64,000 nt of DNA from Rhizobium sp. ARZ01. GTDB taxonomy: Bacteria; Pseudomonadota; Alphaproteobacteria; Rhizobiales; Rhizobiaceae. Numbering within the stretch: position 1 is the first letter of the stretch; each line of letters opens with the position of its first letter. The position numbers and the translations under genes were made by a program. Below, one piece after another: positions 44,121 to 52,590 of the stretch. The stretch is from positions 1,860,001 to 1,924,000 of the forward strand of contig NZ_JACVAE010000001.1 of the NCBI RefSeq assembly GCF_014851675.1. The letters are read 5' to 3'. Under the pieces are notes generated by a model. The model had not been told where the DNA came from. It worked only from the letters and a program-made list of their open reading frames with translations, and searched no databases.

Positions 44121-44354
44121 ATGCATAGAAATGTGTGCCCGAACTGCAGATCCGTCGTTCAAGAAGCTCGATGCGAGCGGCTATACACAGACGAGCCTCG
44201 CGTCATCAACGCCTTCACCGTCGCCTGCCCGTCCTGTTACACGATCCTTGGCGTCGTCTCAGATATCGATAGCTCGATACGCGCCATAATCGGCAGCCTT
44301 GGCAAGGTTGCTATAGAGGGTGGAACGATCATTTCGATCGATGACGACGACTAG
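44121..44354 (+). CDS. 77-aa zinc-ribbon accessory protein
   Basis: CPNC near the N-terminus and CPSC around residue 36 form a zinc ribbon; a hydrophobic-acidic tail ends in SIDDDD. Its ribosome site is buried in a strong hairpin. Last plus-strand gene of the accessory block. Confidence 0.6.
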   Translation: MHRNVCPNCRSVVQEARCERLYTDEPRVINAFTVACPSCYTILGVVSDIDSSIRAIIGSLGKVAIEGGTIISIDDDD

Positions 44355-44384
44355 CATCTGAGGGCGCGGCCACAACCGGTCGTT

Positions 44385-45149
44385 TTACGCCGCCTCCCGC
44401 TTCTTCTCGCGGGCGCGGCGGCGGCGAGCGCTGCGGTACTCTTCCCAGACCGACAGGGTGGCTTCTTTCGCGAAAACCGTGTCCCGGTCCCGTTCGAATG
44501 TCCGCCCTTTGTCCTCCGACGCGTTGGCTGCGATGTTATCCGAAATGTGCTCGAAAACAGCACCAACAGGCAACACCCCAAAATCATCCGTTTCGACATT
44601 GGGTGAGCCGCCCCGAACAAGATACTGTTCTATAACGGCTATCGCCCGATTTTTGCGGCGTGAACCGGTCATTTCGTGAATGCCTTCCGACCGGCACCAG
44701 GCGGCGAAGGACACGTCTCTGTTGGTCCGTTTGTGGAGCTTGAGCGTGCCGAATTTCTGCGTCTTGCGCGTCTTGTCCTCGTGCACCTGCAGCGTCCCAG
44801 CCTTGGACATCGCCCATGCCCACAGCGCCCGACGGTTGCCCTCGTTGGCAACGATCTTGATCAGTTCGTTCGCCAGCTCCCACAGCCGGAAATCGTTGCG
44901 GCTGGTGTCGACCGTGCGGCCATCCCAGAATGCCATCCACCAGTCATGTATCGGTCCCTTGTCGAGCTTGTGCAGTTGACTCGGCTTGTCGCCCTGCTCG
45001 CGGATGATCCACTTCCGCTGGTCCTCTTCCGTGAGGGCCGCGCCGGTGAACCATGCCGCCTTGAGCCGCTTCGGCCTAGCATCGATCGGCAAGCGGCTAT
45101 CAATGAATGCCGCCTTGATGAAGAGGTTCGCGATTTCAGCTTTGTTCAT
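44385..45149 (-). CDS. phage protein, possible DNA-binding (DUF6362-like)
   Basis: 254 aa. The N-terminus resembles DUF6362-type phage proteins (SRLPIDARPKRLKAAWF-like), with a C-terminal basic tail (SARRRRAREKKREAA). Located upstream of the terminase genes in the leftward transcript, a place where late regulators or packaging helpers occur. Overlaps its upstream neighbour by 4 bases. The family guess is tentative. Confidence 0.55.
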   Translation of the reverse strand: MNKAEIANLFIKAAFIDSRLPIDARPKRLKAAWFTGAALTEEDQRKWIIREQGDKPSQLHKLDKGPIHDWWMAFWDGRTVDTSRNDFRLWELANELIKIVANEGNRRALWAWAMSKAGTLQVHEDKTRKTQKFGTLKLHKRTNRDVSFAAWCRSEGIHEMTGSRRKNRAIAVIEQYLVRGGSPNVETDDFGVLPVGAVFEHISDNIAANASEDKGRTFERDRDTVFAKEATLSVWEEYRSARRRRAREKKREAA

Positions 45150-45451
45150 TCGCCGTTCTCCTCGAGCGCCGCGGTGATCATTCCCTGCCAGATCGCAGTT
45201 GCTTCCTCATCGAGAACATATGTTTCAGAGACCACGTTGCTCTGGATGGGAACCCCTGTGGCGGCTCCGACCATACGAGAAGACGGCTCGCGCATTGCCT
45301 CGATGGCTGCGCGGGCGTAGTCGAGATACAGTTCCTTGTTCTCGTCATCCTCAAGCCTCGAGGGGCGCCAATTTTTGCCAGGTTCCTTCGTCTGGTTCCC
45401 CTCGGAGTCGTAGATCGCTCGCGCCACCTTCTCAATCATGCTCTCGGTCAT
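45146..45451 (-). CDS. 101-aa conserved phage hypothetical protein
   Basis: Starts MTESMIEKVARAIYDSEG, a pattern seen in many short phage proteins of rhizobia (KVARAIxD...). Acidic and helical, no motifs of catalysis. Overlaps both neighbours by 4 bases, so it belongs to the leftward operon. Confidence 0.6.
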   Translation of the reverse strand: MTESMIEKVARAIYDSEGNQTKEPGKNWRPSRLEDDENKELYLDYARAAIEAMREPSSRMVGAATGVPIQSNVVSETYVLDEEATAIWQGMITAALEENGE

Positions 45452-45954
45452 GCCGCTCTCCGGTCGTCAAAAAGATCGCCCTGTCCAGCGTTCGGGCCAA
45501 ACCTACGCACCACTCTCTCCGCCAACATACCTACCAACGCGAAACGTTGATGCCGGAGACCTTTCGCCACAACCTGCAATTCGCCCACAGGAGCCCTGTC
45601 GAAGCATACCAGCCATTCCGAGGGATTAGCCTCAATCAACACCCGATACGTCTCCACAAGGTCGCTAACCGCCCAAAGCAAGTGCTTATCGATATACCCC
45701 TGATTGTTCTCGGTTTCAGCCACCGTGGAGAGGACGAGGCGGAAATGATCCTCGCCTTTCGCCGACAGGATGCGATCGAGTGTTACAACAGCGCGTGTCT
45801 CGCGAATGCCAGGATAGGACCGGCCATCAACGATAACCACGCCATACTCCTCGCAGATGCTGTAGACGCGCGGGTCGATCACACCGCCCTCCACAGTTGC
45901 AGATAAGGACCCGACTCGCCTAGACAACGAAACTTGTACACTAGGGACTCCCAT
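45448..45954 (-). CDS. phage hypothetical protein
   Basis: 168 aa if started at ATG 45954. The C-terminus FDRAPVGELQVVAKG...RRFGPNAGQGDLFDD looks like a protein-protein contact tail. Only one base separates its ATG from the divergent ATG of the next gene, so its true start may lie further in. Function unknown. Confidence 0.55.
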   Translation of the reverse strand: MGVPSVQVSLSRRVGSLSATVEGGVIDPRVYSICEEYGVVIVDGRSYPGIRETRAVVTLDRILSAKGEDHFRLVLSTVAETENNQGYIDKHLLWAVSDLVETYRVLIEANPSEWLVCFDRAPVGELQVVAKGLRHQRFALVGMLAERVVRRFGPNAGQGDLFDDRRAA

Positions 45955-45955
45955 T

Positions 45956-46699
45956 ATGGATGATCGAGACAAAGACGGTGGCTACTATCTTGGCTGGTAT
46001 TGCGCGTTTGGACTTGCCTGTGTGCTCTTCTTTTCGGCCGTCTGGTTCAACCAGTTCGAAAGCGCTTGCACAGAGTCTGGACCGTCTTGGCTGCCTTGGA
46101 CTCAACCCGAAGAGCATTGTCTCCGTGAATGGATGGCCGCGCTCTCCGGATGGGTTGGGTTCACCGCAGCAGCTATCGGCACCTGGTTTGTGTTCGGGCA
46201 ACTTAAAGAGCAACGTCGACAGACCGCCTTCATGCTGGGTGATGGGAAGCCAACCATGGAGGTTTATCGATCCTCTGGGCGAAAAACTTCCGGTATATTG
46301 CGCGTGGTAAATTGGAATAGAAGAACCACTGTCATAGATAGGGTTCATCTTCACTCCACCGCTGAAATACCCCGTCCGAAAACCTTTGTGGTCACTTCCG
46401 CTGATCCAGAGGAGGACAGTAGGGACGATATGTCGGTTGAAGTTGACGTTGATGGCGTTCTCTTCGACCGCGTTCGGATCGCCGGCTCCATTAATCGGCA
46501 GGGGACGCCTAACCACATCGACATACAATTTGAATTCGACAATGTTGTTGATCCAGAAGTGCTGGAGGTTGAAAGAAAGGTCGAGGTGGAAATTGAGCTC
46601 CGGTTTTTCCACCCGGAGCACCCCCGCATTGACGACCAAGTTCGATTGGTGTGTCCGGCGCGCATGTTGTTCCCCAAACCCGATTCTACTTTTAATTAG
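45956..46699 (+). CDS. two-TM accessory protein with LGD-PTM/VNWNRRT domain (paralogue A)
   Basis: 247 aa. TM1 (YCAFGLACVLFFSAVWF), a short loop with two cysteines, TM2 (WVGFTAAAIGTWFVFGQ), then a juxtamembrane EQRRQTAFMLGDGKPTM and a cytosolic or periplasmic beta domain containing VVNWNRRT. The protein at 49461 has the same plan and motifs. It is on the plus strand among leftward replication genes, one base from a divergent ATG. I know of no named family. Membrane-anchored prophage cargo of this type often mediates exclusion of other phages, but that is inference. Confidence 0.65.
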   Translation: MDDRDKDGGYYLGWYCAFGLACVLFFSAVWFNQFESACTESGPSWLPWTQPEEHCLREWMAALSGWVGFTAAAIGTWFVFGQLKEQRRQTAFMLGDGKPTMEVYRSSGRKTSGILRVVNWNRRTTVIDRVHLHSTAEIPRPKTFVVTSADPEEDSRDDMSVEVDVDGVLFDRVRIAGSINRQGTPNHIDIQFEFDNVVDPEVLEVERKVEVEIELRFFHPEHPRIDDQVRLVCPARMLFPKPDSTFN

Positions 46700-46709
46700 C
46701 TCGTGATGA

Positions 46710-47009
46710 CTATCTCCGATCATTGGTTATTTCGTAGAATTGAGCATCATTCTGGAACAGTCGCTCCGCTCGAGCACGGCGGGCGTCCTTGATACTCCCG
46801 CCAACAATCTCCCGCGAAGCAACGAGATTTCCATTGAAGTAGGCGACGAAGTGACGGAGCACAGCCTTCGTCGCCGACAGTTCATCTGGAAACACGATCG
46901 GCTTATCGCCCTCGCCCATCAACGGTTTCGGCCTCGCATCTCGAGCAAAGCGGAGCATGGCCCACCAGCCCATAGGGACCTCTCTCGCGTAGCCTGCGAA
47001 TTCATTCAT
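46710..47009 (-). CDS. 99-aa phage hypothetical protein
   Basis: ATG 47009 has GGAGCACGG upstream. Trp-rich start (MNEFAGYAREVPMGWWAML), then helical. Part of the leftward operon interrupted by accessory genes on both sides. No family recognised. Confidence 0.5.
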   Translation of the reverse strand: MNEFAGYAREVPMGWWAMLRFARDARPKPLMGEGDKPIVFPDELSATKAVLRHFVAYFNGNLVASREIVGGSIKDARRARAERLFQNDAQFYEITNDRR

Positions 47010-47083
47010 TAACCGTGCTCCTTTACGGCAATGCAACCGACGAGCTGCAGAACCATTGCGACTAAACGCATTGGGGGCAGCTT

Positions 47084-47878
47084 ATGTTGGGTATTGAAAT
47101 TGGAACGGCCTATCTGAGCCGAATGGCTATTCGCGCGGATTTCGATTGCCATAATCGATGGGGCATCGACCGAAGCGGAGAAGACCACATCATTATCCTG
47201 GTCAGCGATCCCTCCAAGGTTCGTCGTCACCGCTACCGAGATGCGCTCATGGCCGATGGCCGGTTCCGATTTTATGGCCAGGCACCTCGAGACGGTGATC
47301 CTAATGCCAACAACAACCACATGGTCAGAAACCACATCGAAGGTGGCGACTCCCTGGAGCTGTTCATCAAGGAGGGCGAGATTTATGTGTATCGTGGTGA
47401 ATGGGTACTCGATGAGGAAAATGCGCTTCGGAATGGCCAGGTGGTTTTCTACTTGCGACGGCATGAAATGAATGGGCAAGCGATCTTCGATCAAGCGGTA
47501 GAGGAATTCCGCAATGATCCGGATCTCAGAGAGCTTGCATACCAAGCTGCAGACGAAAACCCAGCTCGTCGGGGCAGAGCAACATCCGTATTCAGAAGGA
47601 GTGCGATCATCGTGGCCCACGCGCTCAATCGGGCGGGGGACGAATGCGAATACCGTGAATGCGAGGCTCCCTTTGAAAAGCCAGACGAGACCAAGTATCT
47701 CGAAGTTCACCACATCGATCGACTGGCGGATGGAGGTCCTGACCACCCGATGAATGTCGCGGCGTTGTGCCCCAACTGCCATAAGGAACTGCATTTTGGG
47801 ACTGAGCGGGTCCGAAAGAACGCGGAGCTTCGCGGAATCATCCAAACAAGAGAGCGAAATGACCTTCGGGACGGCTAG
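47084..47878 (+). CDS. HNH endonuclease with N-terminal PUA-like reader domain
   Basis: 264 aa, ATG 47084 with GGGGGC upstream. The N-terminal 110 residues (GEDHIIILVSDPSK; FRFYGQAPRDGDPNANNNH; LELFIKEGEIYVYRGEW) resemble the PUA-like domain that precedes HNH nucleases in modification-dependent restriction enzymes. The HNH part is complete: Cys188 and Cys193, HH at 209-210, N224, CPNCH at 229-233. A lone plus-strand gene between leftward genes. It may cut modified invading DNA; the reader assignment is by resemblance only. Confidence 0.7.
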   Translation: MLGIEIGTAYLSRMAIRADFDCHNRWGIDRSGEDHIIILVSDPSKVRRHRYRDALMADGRFRFYGQAPRDGDPNANNNHMVRNHIEGGDSLELFIKEGEIYVYRGEWVLDEENALRNGQVVFYLRRHEMNGQAIFDQAVEEFRNDPDLRELAYQAADENPARRGRATSVFRRSAIIVAHALNRAGDECEYRECEAPFEKPDETKYLEVHHIDRLADGGPDHPMNVAALCPNCHKELHFGTERVRKNAELRGIIQTRERNDLRDG

Positions 47879-47910
47879 AACAACATCTCCGGTCGGCTTC
47901 ATTATGGCCA

Positions 47911-49380
47911 CTAGAACATCCTCCCCTGGTCGCCCTGCTGCGGGTCGGTAAACATGGTCCGCGGCCCGTCCCATCCGACTTGCTTGCGCTGCGGCCAGCG
48001 TGTGTGGCGGGAAAGTGCGAGGACGATTTCGGCCCGGTCGCGAACGTTGCCCCGGACCTCTTCCCAGACGCTGTGGAGATCGTCCATTTCGGCCGGCTCG
48101 TTCTCATCCATCACCGCTTCGGCGCGGAACGGGGTGATGACGTGATCCGCGTCCTTTTCGCAGGAACCGAACAGGTCAGCAGCTTTCGGCCGGCGGCCGA
48201 TCACCTTCATGTACGTCTTGCGGGTGATGGTTCTGTCGGTGATCTCGAAGATGTTCTTCTTGAGCTGCGCCGCCGCGACGATCGGCAGTCTGTTCTTCCC
48301 GGCGGAGACCTTCAACTTGCGAGTGACGATCGACGCGAACTCGGCGTCACTCGTCCTGGCGTGGTTCTGATCTTTCTCGACAAGGCCGACGTGATCGACG
48401 ACAGCCATGCCGCCTTCATGGAACTTGGCGAAATCGGCAATCTCCCGCTCGATCTGCCGCAGGGTCATGGAGTCGTCGCGGATGAAGACTCGCTCCTGCC
48501 ACGTCTCGGCATTGCGACGGGCGGTCTCCAGCCGCTCATAGTCCCTTTCGGAGACCTTTCCCCTCACCTGCTGCCATGCCTTGATATCGGTGATACGGGC
48601 CAAGGCGCGGCGGGCAAGCTCTTCGTCCTTCATCTCCCCGGAGTTGATCCAGATCGGATGGCCGTTCATGGCCGCACCGGCAACGATCTGTTCCATCAGA
48701 GAGGACTTCCCGTGCTTGGTCATACCCCCCATGATGACCAACTGGCCGGGGAGAAGCGGCCCAATCATGTTCATCAGGAACGAGATGCCGTAGTCGACGC
48801 CGGACAGTCCCTTGCCTTGGTAGGCCAGCGCCGTAGAGGCAAGAGAGCGCTTCGCCGCGTCGGCGAGCGTCTTGGCCTGAGGCTGACCGTTGAGTGCCCT
48901 TGCGACGTCCTCGAAACGAGCGCGAAGCGCCTCGAATTCGTCCATGATGTCGAGTTCGAGCGAGAAGGCCGCGTCTTCTATCTTGTGGCCGAGGGAAACC
49001 AATGCACGCCGTGCCGCCCGATCCATAATCCCATCGGCATAGTCGGGGGCGTTGACGACGTTGACTGCGTCGGCAGCCAGTTTCGCCAAATACTGTGCCG
49101 GAGTCCTCCCATCGATCATCGTGTCCGGGACATAGGACTTGACCGTAATCGTGGTGATGGATCGACCGGCCTTGCGAAGGTCCACCATCGCGTCGAAGAT
49201 TTGCCCATGAAGCGGCTCGTAGAAGTGCGCGGGCTCCAAAGGCGCGCGGATGGCGTCTATCGCGTCCGCGTTGATCAGGATCGCACCAAGCAGCGCCTTT
49301 TCCGCATCAATGCTGGACGGCAATTCCCGCTGCTGGTCGCGGTATGTGGGGTGGAGGGACATGTCGACAGCGGCGTTCAT
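47911..49380 (-). CDS. dnaB: replicative DNA helicase (DnaB-like)
   Basis: 489 aa from ATG 49380 (GGAGG upstream). The N-terminal DnaB domain (LPSSIDAEKALLGAILINAD) is followed by a RecA-like core with Walker A GGMTKHGKSSL, then MAVVDHVGLVEKD and the DnaB motif region LPIVAAAQLKKN. It unwinds DNA at the phage replication fork. Full length. Confidence 0.88.
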   Translation of the reverse strand: MNAAVDMSLHPTYRDQQRELPSSIDAEKALLGAILINADAIDAIRAPLEPAHFYEPLHGQIFDAMVDLRKAGRSITTITVKSYVPDTMIDGRTPAQYLAKLAADAVNVVNAPDYADGIMDRAARRALVSLGHKIEDAAFSLELDIMDEFEALRARFEDVARALNGQPQAKTLADAAKRSLASTALAYQGKGLSGVDYGISFLMNMIGPLLPGQLVIMGGMTKHGKSSLMEQIVAGAAMNGHPIWINSGEMKDEELARRALARITDIKAWQQVRGKVSERDYERLETARRNAETWQERVFIRDDSMTLRQIEREIADFAKFHEGGMAVVDHVGLVEKDQNHARTSDAEFASIVTRKLKVSAGKNRLPIVAAAQLKKNIFEITDRTITRKTYMKVIGRRPKAADLFGSCEKDADHVITPFRAEAVMDENEPAEMDDLHSVWEEVRGNVRDRAEIVLALSRHTRWPQRKQVGWDGPRTMFTDPQQGDQGRMF

Positions 49381-49460
49381 GCGGCGCCTCCTGCCCATGC
49401 AGCATTGAAAGCGCGAACCGAATCGTGCGTCAGTTGCAGCGAGGCGAATGGGGTATCGCT

Positions 49461-50084
49461 ATGTGCGACAAGAGATTTTGTGTGCCGGTGCTGACCGCAC
49501 TGGCGCTCGCAATGTTTATTTTGGTCATGCGCTTTCTGCCTGAACTGGCGTCCTGGTCTTCTTGGGATCTTTGCGCTGACGAGGACTGCAATGTCCAAAG
49601 CTGGCTCGGAGCGCTGAGTGGGTGGGCCGCCACTGTCGCGGCGGCTGTAACCGTCATCTTTCTCCGAAACCAAATTGTTGAGCAGCGCAAGCAGACAGAA
49701 TTCGTTCTCGGAGATGCTCCCCCGACGATGGACATCACGCCTGACCTCGATGACCCATCCGAGATGGTGGTTCGGCTCGTGAATTGGAACCGGCGCACCC
49801 TCTTTGTTCGCGCCATTAGCCTGAACGTTGGCAACGCAATGGGAATTATGGAAATAAAGGTCGACGGCACGGAGTTGGGCTTGGGCGATATGCGCTGGCC
49901 ATACCCCCTGCGTGGATGGGAGGACCGCAGCAATGGACCCCACACACTTCAATTCAAGATCGCTGCCAGTGAAGGAAACAAGATCATTCGCGAATGGCCG
50001 CAACATGCGCGAGTCGAAATGAGCATCCAGCTTCTCGATGATAGACACAGTCTGAAAACCCTCAGTGCCTTGGCGCACCCTTAG
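49461..50084 (+). CDS. two-TM accessory protein with LGD-PTM/VNWNRRT domain (paralogue B)
   Basis: 207 aa from ATG 49461. Same plan as the 45956 protein: TM1 (VLTALALAMFILVMRFL), loop with DEDCN, TM2 around LGALSGWAATVAAAVTVIF, juxtamembrane VEQRKQTEFVLGDAPPTM, then RLVNWNRRT. Overall identity outside these blocks is low, so this is an old duplication or two independent captures. It lies between the divergent DnaB gene and a convergent 40-aa gene. Unknown function. Confidence 0.65.
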   Translation: MCDKRFCVPVLTALALAMFILVMRFLPELASWSSWDLCADEDCNVQSWLGALSGWAATVAAAVTVIFLRNQIVEQRKQTEFVLGDAPPTMDITPDLDDPSEMVVRLVNWNRRTLFVRAISLNVGNAMGIMEIKVDGTELGLGDMRWPYPLRGWEDRSNGPHTLQFKIAASEGNKIIREWPQHARVEMSIQLLDDRHSLKTLSALAHP

Positions 50085-50092
50085 ATGGTCCA

Positions 50093-50215
50093 TCACGCCG
50101 CCTCCTTGCGCACCTGGCGCGTCTCGTCTGGGAAATGCTCGATGATCTGCTGAACGATCGTGTCCGCCGTCGGCTTGCAATCCGGCAGGAAGGTCCGCTT
50201 GGCGTTGATCACCAT
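50093..50215 (-). CDS. 40-aa phage protein
   Basis: MVINAKRTFLPDCKPTADT..., helical with basic end (RQVRKEAA). Between the RuvC-like and DnaB genes in the leftward operon. Too short for a family call. Confidence 0.4.
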   Translation of the reverse strand: MVINAKRTFLPDCKPTADTIVQQIIEHFPDETRQVRKEAA

Positions 50216-50239
50216 GGGGGATGGCTGGGAGGTGCGGGG

Positions 50240-50863
50240 TCATGCGGCCACCTTCCGCTTCTGCTCATAGGCGCCGGTACGAAGCTCGACGAACCGCTGC
50301 TGCATCCATTTGATTTCGGGGATGGCGCAGTTGTGCCAGCACGTGCAGACACCGATGGCCTCGGCCGCGTCCTTCTGCTCTGCCTTGGTCGACGGCAGGG
50401 CGATGTTCTCGCGCTCTGCGTATTCGATAGCGAGGTCTTTCCAGTCCTTCCCCTCACCCGGCTTCACGCCCTTGCCGTAGTAGACCGGGCGCCAGCTGGT
50501 GGCCGCGATCGTGCCGTAGGGAATGCCGCGGATTTGGCAGATGGCGATGACCGCGCCGGCGATGCCGGTAAGCTGGAGCGCAGCGGGATTGATGGTGGAG
50601 ACGATCTCTTCCTTGCCGGTGAGGTCGACCTTCCCCTTCTTCTTGAACTGTCGGACGCCGTGCTCCGGGCGCTCGATCGCCACGAAGTCGGGTGCGTGGT
50701 CCTTGACGAGGCGCCAGAAGAGGTTCGCTGCAATCGCGTACTTCTCTTCCCACTGATAATCTTTGACCGAGAACGTTCCGCAAATGATGCTGGAGCGGTG
50801 CTTGTTGCTGTCGCGAACGGCCCAGCCAGAACGGGTTGCGAGATCGAGGCCCATGATGATCAT
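50240..50863 (-). CDS. RuvC-like Holliday junction resolvase
   Basis: 207 aa. RNase H-fold acidic residues are visible: GLDLAT at the start, DFVAIERPEHG in the middle, and QKDAAEAIG late. Phage RuvC-like enzymes resolve junctions before packaging. It overlaps the upstream gene by 4 bases. Sequence between motifs fits phage rather than cellular RuvC. Confidence 0.78.
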   Translation of the reverse strand: MIIMGLDLATRSGWAVRDSNKHRSSIICGTFSVKDYQWEEKYAIAANLFWRLVKDHAPDFVAIERPEHGVRQFKKKGKVDLTGKEEIVSTINPAALQLTGIAGAVIAICQIRGIPYGTIAATSWRPVYYGKGVKPGEGKDWKDLAIEYAERENIALPSTKAEQKDAAEAIGVCTCWHNCAIPEIKWMQQRFVELRTGAYEQKRKVAA

Positions 50864-51216
50864 CGGTCGCCTCCGATCGGCAGGAGCCGGTAGACGGCGC
50901 CACGGCCTCCCTGAGGACCTTTGCTACCCTCGCGCTGAATCATCCATCCGAACGCTCCCAGGTGCTTCCTGAGGCGCGTGAGCTTCACACGGAACACCAT
51001 GACAGCGTTGTCCGGCTCATCCTCAAACTGGTAAATGGCCTCGATCAGCGCATCGCGGCGAACCCGTTTCCCGACCGGCTTTGAAAGCGTCTCCAGGATG
51101 GCTTTCGACACCCACGATTTTTCGGCGTCGATGATGGATTGGATCGGCGCCGCTTCTCCGATCGATCCGCCGCAACACGGGCAGGAATAGGTCTCAATTC
51201 TGGCTGCTACGTTCAT
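50860..51216 (-). CDS. winged-helix phage protein with CPCC motif
   Basis: 118 aa from ATG 51216 (GGTGAG upstream). YSCPCCGG near the N-terminus, then a winged-helix-like domain (KRVRRDALIEAIYQFED; VMVFRVKLTRLRKHLG) like the DNA-binding part of response regulators. Possibly a phage transcription regulator. Family not certain. Confidence 0.55.
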   Translation of the reverse strand: MNVAARIETYSCPCCGGSIGEAAPIQSIIDAEKSWVSKAILETLSKPVGKRVRRDALIEAIYQFEDEPDNAVMVFRVKLTRLRKHLGAFGWMIQREGSKGPQGGRGAVYRLLPIGGDR

Positions 51217-51299
51217 CGGCTCACCGCTCGGAAGAAGAAGGTGAGGCATTCGCGCCTCTGAGGTGGCCCGCCGGAAAGCGCGGCGGGCTCTGGGAGAAC

Positions 51300-51833
51300 T
51301 CAAACGTCTGGATCGGAAGGCGGCGCCTCTTGGTCGGCCGCTTCATTGATACGCGCGAGGATATCGGGAATATCGGCCTCGTACTCGTCGTGGCCGTCGT
51401 CGTAGGCTTCCAGCCAGAGCTTGTCGTCGACACTGCCGGCGTCGTAGCCGGACACGCGCTCCGCGTTCAGCAGGCCGGCCTTGTAGCCCTTGGCGCGGAT
51501 CATGCCTTCGTTGTCGACACGATCAGCCTGCGCGAGAAGGTCGCCGCCAGATGTCTCCGGGATCAGGCCCAGCCATTCGAGGTTTTCACGATCGGACTTG
51601 AGCCGATCGACTGGCTTCTGATCGTCCTCGCCGAAATGAGCTTTGACGTAGTGATCGAACTTCTGGCCGGTGAAGGTCGGATCGGATGCCTTCGCGATCT
51701 TGCGGTTCACCGACTTTGCTGCCGCAGCCTCGCGGCGTCTGGTCTCTTCCGCGATTTCCTTTCGGACGTGATAGGCGAACAGCTTCTGCCGGTCGCCCTC
51801 ACTCAGTTGCGTATTGTGGCCTGCTGCCGTCAT
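51300..51833 (-). CDS. phage hypothetical protein
   Basis: 177 aa, strongly charged and helical (KLFAYHVRKEIAEETRRREAA), with an acidic tail. Overlaps the upstream HTH gene by 4 bases. Conserved type in rhizobial prophages by look, but no function known to me. Confidence 0.55.
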   Translation of the reverse strand: MTAAGHNTQLSEGDRQKLFAYHVRKEIAEETRRREAAAAKSVNRKIAKASDPTFTGQKFDHYVKAHFGEDDQKPVDRLKSDRENLEWLGLIPETSGGDLLAQADRVDNEGMIRAKGYKAGLLNAERVSGYDAGSVDDKLWLEAYDDGHDEYEADIPDILARINEAADQEAPPSDPDV

Positions 51834-52198
51834 CCCTTCACTCCTCGTTTCGCTCGTTCGACTTTCGCCGCCAAAACCTCAGCTTCAGCAGCAAGATCTG
51901 CAAAAGTGTCATCCACGCCGATCCTTGCTTTCTCGACTTCGATTTCGTGTTGAAGCTCGGCGATCTGCCGAGCGCAGTAGTCGAGATAAGCCGCGCGAAC
52001 CCGAGAGAAGACCGACAATCCGGGGTCTTTCGTCTCGCCGTTGATCAGGCGCCGGAGGGAACGGGCCGTCATGCCGCAACGACGCCCTACCCGATCCAGT
52101 GCATTCATCTGATCGCCGTTTCCGCGGCTTTCTCTTTCCACCATTTTCCGCGCGTACGCGGCTGTAATGTCTGGGGAGAATGCGTCTGCAGTACTCAT
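51830..52198 (-). CDS. helix-turn-helix phage regulator
   Basis: 122 aa from ATG 52198 (AAGGCG upstream; 52255 is an alternative). An HTH-like segment (VGRRCGMTARSLRRLINGE) is followed by a long charged helix (QIAELQHEIEVEKAR). Suggests a DNA-binding regulator acting on the early leftward operon. Confidence 0.6.
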   Translation of the reverse strand: MSTADAFSPDITAAYARKMVERESRGNGDQMNALDRVGRRCGMTARSLRRLINGETKDPGLSVFSRVRAAYLDYCARQIAELQHEIEVEKARIGVDDTFADLAAEAEVLAAKVERAKRGVKG

Positions 52199-52455
52199 CG
52201 CCTTCGCCTCTGGTTTGAAACTCTTGGTTGCTACAACTGGTCTGAAATTTGCCATCTCTGTCACACCGCCTCTGGTACATTTGTCCCCGTACCAAGGGCG
52301 GCGTGACGGAAGGAGTTAGGCCCGCCCCGCATAAACCCGGCCGGAAGGCCAGACTTGAAACGGAACTGGATATGCAAATGAGAGACCGAGCGCGGCGCTG
52401 CGAAGCCGCCAAGCAATCAGCAGCGCCCGCATCTCGGGGGTCTCGGAAATGGAGG

Positions 52456-52590
52456 TCACATGTCCCTCCAGAACTCTGATGTTTCGTGATCGTATGTCGC
52501 GCGCCGACGGCTCTTCTCCGCGAGGTAGATCGCAATGGAGACCACCGTCAGGCCGATAACGACCGAGAGAGTCCAACCGAGAGCGGTCAT
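52456..52590 (-). CDS. 44-aa single-pass membrane peptide
   Basis: MTALGWTLSVVIGLTVVSIA is a membrane anchor; the tail is charged (KSRRRATYDHETSEFWRD). ATG overlaps the stop of the Cro-like gene (ATGA), so it is expressed with the first leftward gene. Unknown function. Confidence 0.5.
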   Translation of the reverse strand: MTALGWTLSVVIGLTVVSIAIYLAEKSRRRATYDHETSEFWRDM

